Below are positions 62,501 through 64,000 of a DNA stretch of 64,000 bases, in pieces. Position 1 is the stretch's first letter. Every line of letters begins with the position of its first letter. Made by a program: the position numbers and the translations under genes. Source of the DNA: Limibacter armeniacum (GTDB taxonomy: Bacteria > Bacteroidota > Bacteroidia > Cytophagales > Flammeovirgaceae); assembly GCF_036880985.1 (NCBI RefSeq), contig NZ_JBAJNO010000008.1:1-64000 (forward strand), in the 5' to 3' direction. The notes below the pieces were generated by a model, which did no database searches, was not told where the DNA came from, and saw only the letters and a list, made by a program, of their open reading frames with translations.

Positions 62501-64000
62501 TATAACTGGACCTATGTAGCTACATCAGGAGGTACGGTAAAGGTGACTCCTTATGGAAATAGTGATTCAGGAGTTCAATTGGATGATGTTACTTTTGGAA
62601 CGAATGAGAGTGTTATTAAGGGAACATTAAAACTTGAAATTACAGGTGTTGAAGCATCTTGTGGTCTGTCAGAGATCAATATTCCAGTTACGATTAACAG
62701 AACGCCAGATGCCTTGGCACTGAACGATACAAGTTTCTGTGCAGTGGATGGCGCAACGGATATTGTGGTAGTTCAGCCAAGTGTTGAAACAATTACTGGC
62801 TTTGACTATGACTGGACGGTTGGAACACCAACTGGAGGAACGGTGTCAAAAGATGCGACATTTGATGAATCAGGTGTAAGCTTTAGCACAGTGACATTTA
62901 CAGGGGCTAGTAACAAGATTACAGTTCCGCTTTACTTGAAAGTAAATGGCACAGCAGGCTGTAATGATTCCACCAGCATTGACGTGACGATTCACCGTTT
63001 GCCAGACTTAAGCAGTTACGCAGCTGTAGAAATCTGTGAATTTGACAGTACTTATAACCTGAACATTTTCGGAGAGCAACCATATGTAACAGGCTTCAAC
63101 TACGATTGGAGTTTTACGACAGGACCTGATAATGGAACAATTCAGCTATCAGCTTCAGGAAACAACAATTCCCAGCTTGATTTTGCTTCAATCATTTTTG
63201 ATGGAGGTAAATCAACCATTACAGGTGAACTGACCCTAAAGGTTGAAAATGTAGATGCTACTTGTGAGGCACAGGAAACGAAAATACCGGTTACGATCTA
63301 TAGAAGACCTAACCAGTTGAAGGTAAATGCCCTCAATATTGTACTGTGTTCTGAGACGGAGAATGATGTGGATAACGTGGTGCCTGCCAATCTTCCTACC
63401 ATAGATGATTATGAATATGAGTGGGAGATCGTAACAGCAGATTTGAATGGAGGTACTTTTGATATTTTGGAATTTGGAAACGACAGCTCAGGCGTTCATT
63501 TCAGGGATATCGTTTTTGATACCGACAAGGATCAAATTACAGGTAGTCTTCGTCTGACTGTAAATGGCTTAAGCCCTATTTGTGGAGATACTACTTCTAT
63601 CTTGATTCCAGTAAATATCCAACTGGAGGCAAGTCCTTTCAATATGCCAACTGGACCTTATTGTGTGGTGGACGGACATCCACTATTGGAAGTGAACCCA
63701 GACACTGTTGTTCAGGCGGGTATTACTTATACATGGACAATAACAGATCCATCAGGCGCACCTCTTTCGGATGCACTTTCAGGAGGTACCTTGACAGCCG
63801 AACAGTTTGGAGCAACAGGTTTTGGACTAAGATTTAAGGATATCAACTTTGCTGACAACTCAGAGCAAATTAGTGTGAAGTTGAATCTTGAGCAGGTTAC
63901 AGATTGTGACGTTTTAAATCAGGATATAGTATTAGTTATTAACAGAAAGCCAGATTTGTCTGACTTGCTGGCTGATCCACTTTGTTTGGCAACAGGCGGT
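59543..64000 (+). CDS. Giant Ig-like repeat adhesin, 3' end outside window
   Basis: At least 1486 aa, no stop before the window edge. Signal peptide at about 1-26 (LLCLMVMTGAFA). The rest is a chain of about 100-residue beta-rich repeats, each beginning with a LCAxxG-type cysteine and ending near a second Cys and IPVTISRIPDQ. A conserved SSGVxLxDVxF core lies in the middle. About 15 repeats are visible. Two Cys per repeat suggest a disulfide. SprB-like repeat adhesins of gliding Bacteroidota have this form; the expected C-terminal sorting domain is beyond the edge. Neighbour of its PorP/SprF partner. Confidence 0.88.
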   Translation, partial: MKNTFTLLLRTFFGLLCLMVMTGAFAKEDPFAVYKPLATPPINLSDTVLVCFPEGNQRNHDLILLDDDGNALGSQYSFEWEIISHVEGNLGFNNGKDIETKNNVKLKPDSKDEDYAETLIRVKVWENGCADTSTPSTCYNEKDITVIFFRMPKVTLTVDPVGPSFCIPINGEATVTISAEYDNDRAKITPEWVITTTGATAEADNDYQDQINQDLSSDFTLSLTVDNTHFAPGESMIEMTISDNGVCAAEDSEPLVLYFFKSFDLDLTVFDPQCIEQGGSIGEVYAGDAIATAGLSYNWVIDNSAISFSQDNTTGQLSVDQVTFPDSESQVTANAILTVTSDSCGAVSDTIPMVYNRIPEELTLAIPTACVDNGASYTVPDTDFKIDPINGFTYSVASSTPDVTASLDANGILTLSNINFTGSNSVISGDITLTISSATCGDVSQDISFTVSRGPELPSLPTSIELCALNGDDFANVISSWTGIDNFTYTWTNSFTGGTVAVDTLNNGVSLNDVTFTGANQEITGTLSLAVDGVGDCDTSVDIPVTISRIPDQFTFDSISVCVSENLSSPVVLLPSNTSDSGFTYTLDIVNIQNGTIGFSIVGDDNSGIELNSVDFYTNQTQIDAVVAIRVTGVGTNCPILEDSIPLTIHRLPEQLEITSLNLCAFNNTALLEAIEANADAIPNYEYIYNLTGITGADNIELDTVGFNSSGVNFTNIEFTAGASKIEATLELTVNNLNGGCSNSVTIPVTISRIPDQVNLTDIELCVTNGESGIVAVTADPVEIADFYYKWSLQGGTNIDLSFTSDSSGVFFDNITFPSGASVINDVLELEVQGLDAACQTTASIPVTLYRVPDQLGLTEIRLCAVDGQTDALEAVVANTDIITGYSYSYSLVDGSRFKYRTTGSDNSGVEFYDIDFDGTSNQITDSLKLVVSGMMGLCENEVTIPVTIDRIPVASTLGPIEFCALNNESGFDVVTPDGDAIDGFVYNWTYVATSGGTVKVTPYGNSDSGVQLDDVTFGTNESVIKGTLKLEITGVEASCGLSEINIPVTINRTPDALALNDTSFCAVDGATDIVVVQPSVETITGFDYDWTVGTPTGGTVSKDATFDESGVSFSTVTFTGASNKITVPLYLKVNGTAGCNDSTSIDVTIHRLPDLSSYAAVEICEFDSTYNLNIFGEQPYVTGFNYDWSFTTGPDNGTIQLSASGNNNSQLDFASIIFDGGKSTITGELTLKVENVDATCEAQETKIPVTIYRRPNQLKVNALNIVLCSETENDVDNVVPANLPTIDDYEYEWEIVTADLNGGTFDILEFGNDSSGVHFRDIVFDTDKDQITGSLRLTVNGLSPICGDTTSILIPVNIQLEASPFNMPTGPYCVVDGHPLLEVNPDTVVQAGITYTWTITDPSGAPLSDALSGGTLTAEQFGATGFGLRFKDINFADNSEQISVKLNLEQVTDCDVLNQDIVLVINRKPDLSDLLADPLCLATGG
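59690..64000 (+). repeat. Tandem repeats in the adhesin gene
   Basis: Cysteine-marked repeat starts near 59690, 60036, 60357, 60646, 60946, 61230, 61528, 61836, 62128, 62430, 62735, 63034, 63348, 63658 and 63981. Period is about 284-346 bp. DNA copies have diverged, so this is a protein-level repeat rather than a recent duplication. Confidence 0.75.

Noticed and set aside
63580-63837. 85-aa plus-strand frame inside the adhesin gene
   Set aside because: Out-of-frame shadow; the adhesin frame is continuous through this stretch to the window edge.

Overview
The window reads as a Bacteroidota chromosome, most likely order Cytophagales. This rests on a PorP/SprF-type type IX secretion partner next to a giant repeat adhesin, promoters of the TTG / TAnnTTTG type, moderate-to-low GC, CheB-CheR-PAS fusions, and clusters of short intergenic palindromes typical of this group. 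No rRNA, tRNA or CRISPR was seen.

About 0.14-35.05 kb is a complete-looking tailed-phage prophage of about 34.9 kb. A 16-bp direct repeat (144-159 and 35033-35048) lies outside paired GGTAACA-type integrase arm sites at both ends. From the left: tyrosine integrase and an exported cargo protein on the plus strand; then, all on the minus strand and read right to left, an early/replication operon (about 32.7 to 23.6 kb, with a primase-helicase), a 0.67-kb regulatory or origin region full of GTTGAT motifs, and the late genes. The late genes are a tube-like/LRR fusion, S49 head protease plus scaffold, major capsid, tube-like protein, terminase subunits, portal, connector, lysis-type genes, neck/tail genes, tape measure and two distal tail proteins. 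An XRE-type repressor (plus strand) sits at the right end. The most unusual feature is that the 190-aa tube-like protein beside the capsid gene has a paralogous domain fused to a leucine-rich-repeat-like region in the 944-aa protein, which forms its own transcription unit.

From 35.3 to 39 kb lie the host genes argD-type aminotransferase and a prolyl oligopeptidase lipoprotein. From 39.1 to 52.1 kb is a dense signalling cluster: tandem-receiver protein, hybrid PAS histidine kinase, CheB-CheR-PAS fusion, PAS-PAS sensor without output, CheB-CheR-PAS-histidine kinase fusion, and a single-domain receiver. No chemoreceptor, CheA or CheW is present in the window.

From 52.2 to 56.1 kb an aldehyde dehydrogenase, iron-type alcohol dehydrogenase and glutamine-synthetase-family ligase form one minus-strand operon whose gene set matches gamma-glutamylated amino-alcohol or polyamine catabolism. 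An ADP-ribosylglycohydrolase-family gene is divergent from it. A STAS-like protein follows. The window ends in a PorP/SprF protein and a very long Ig-like repeat adhesin that runs off the right edge.
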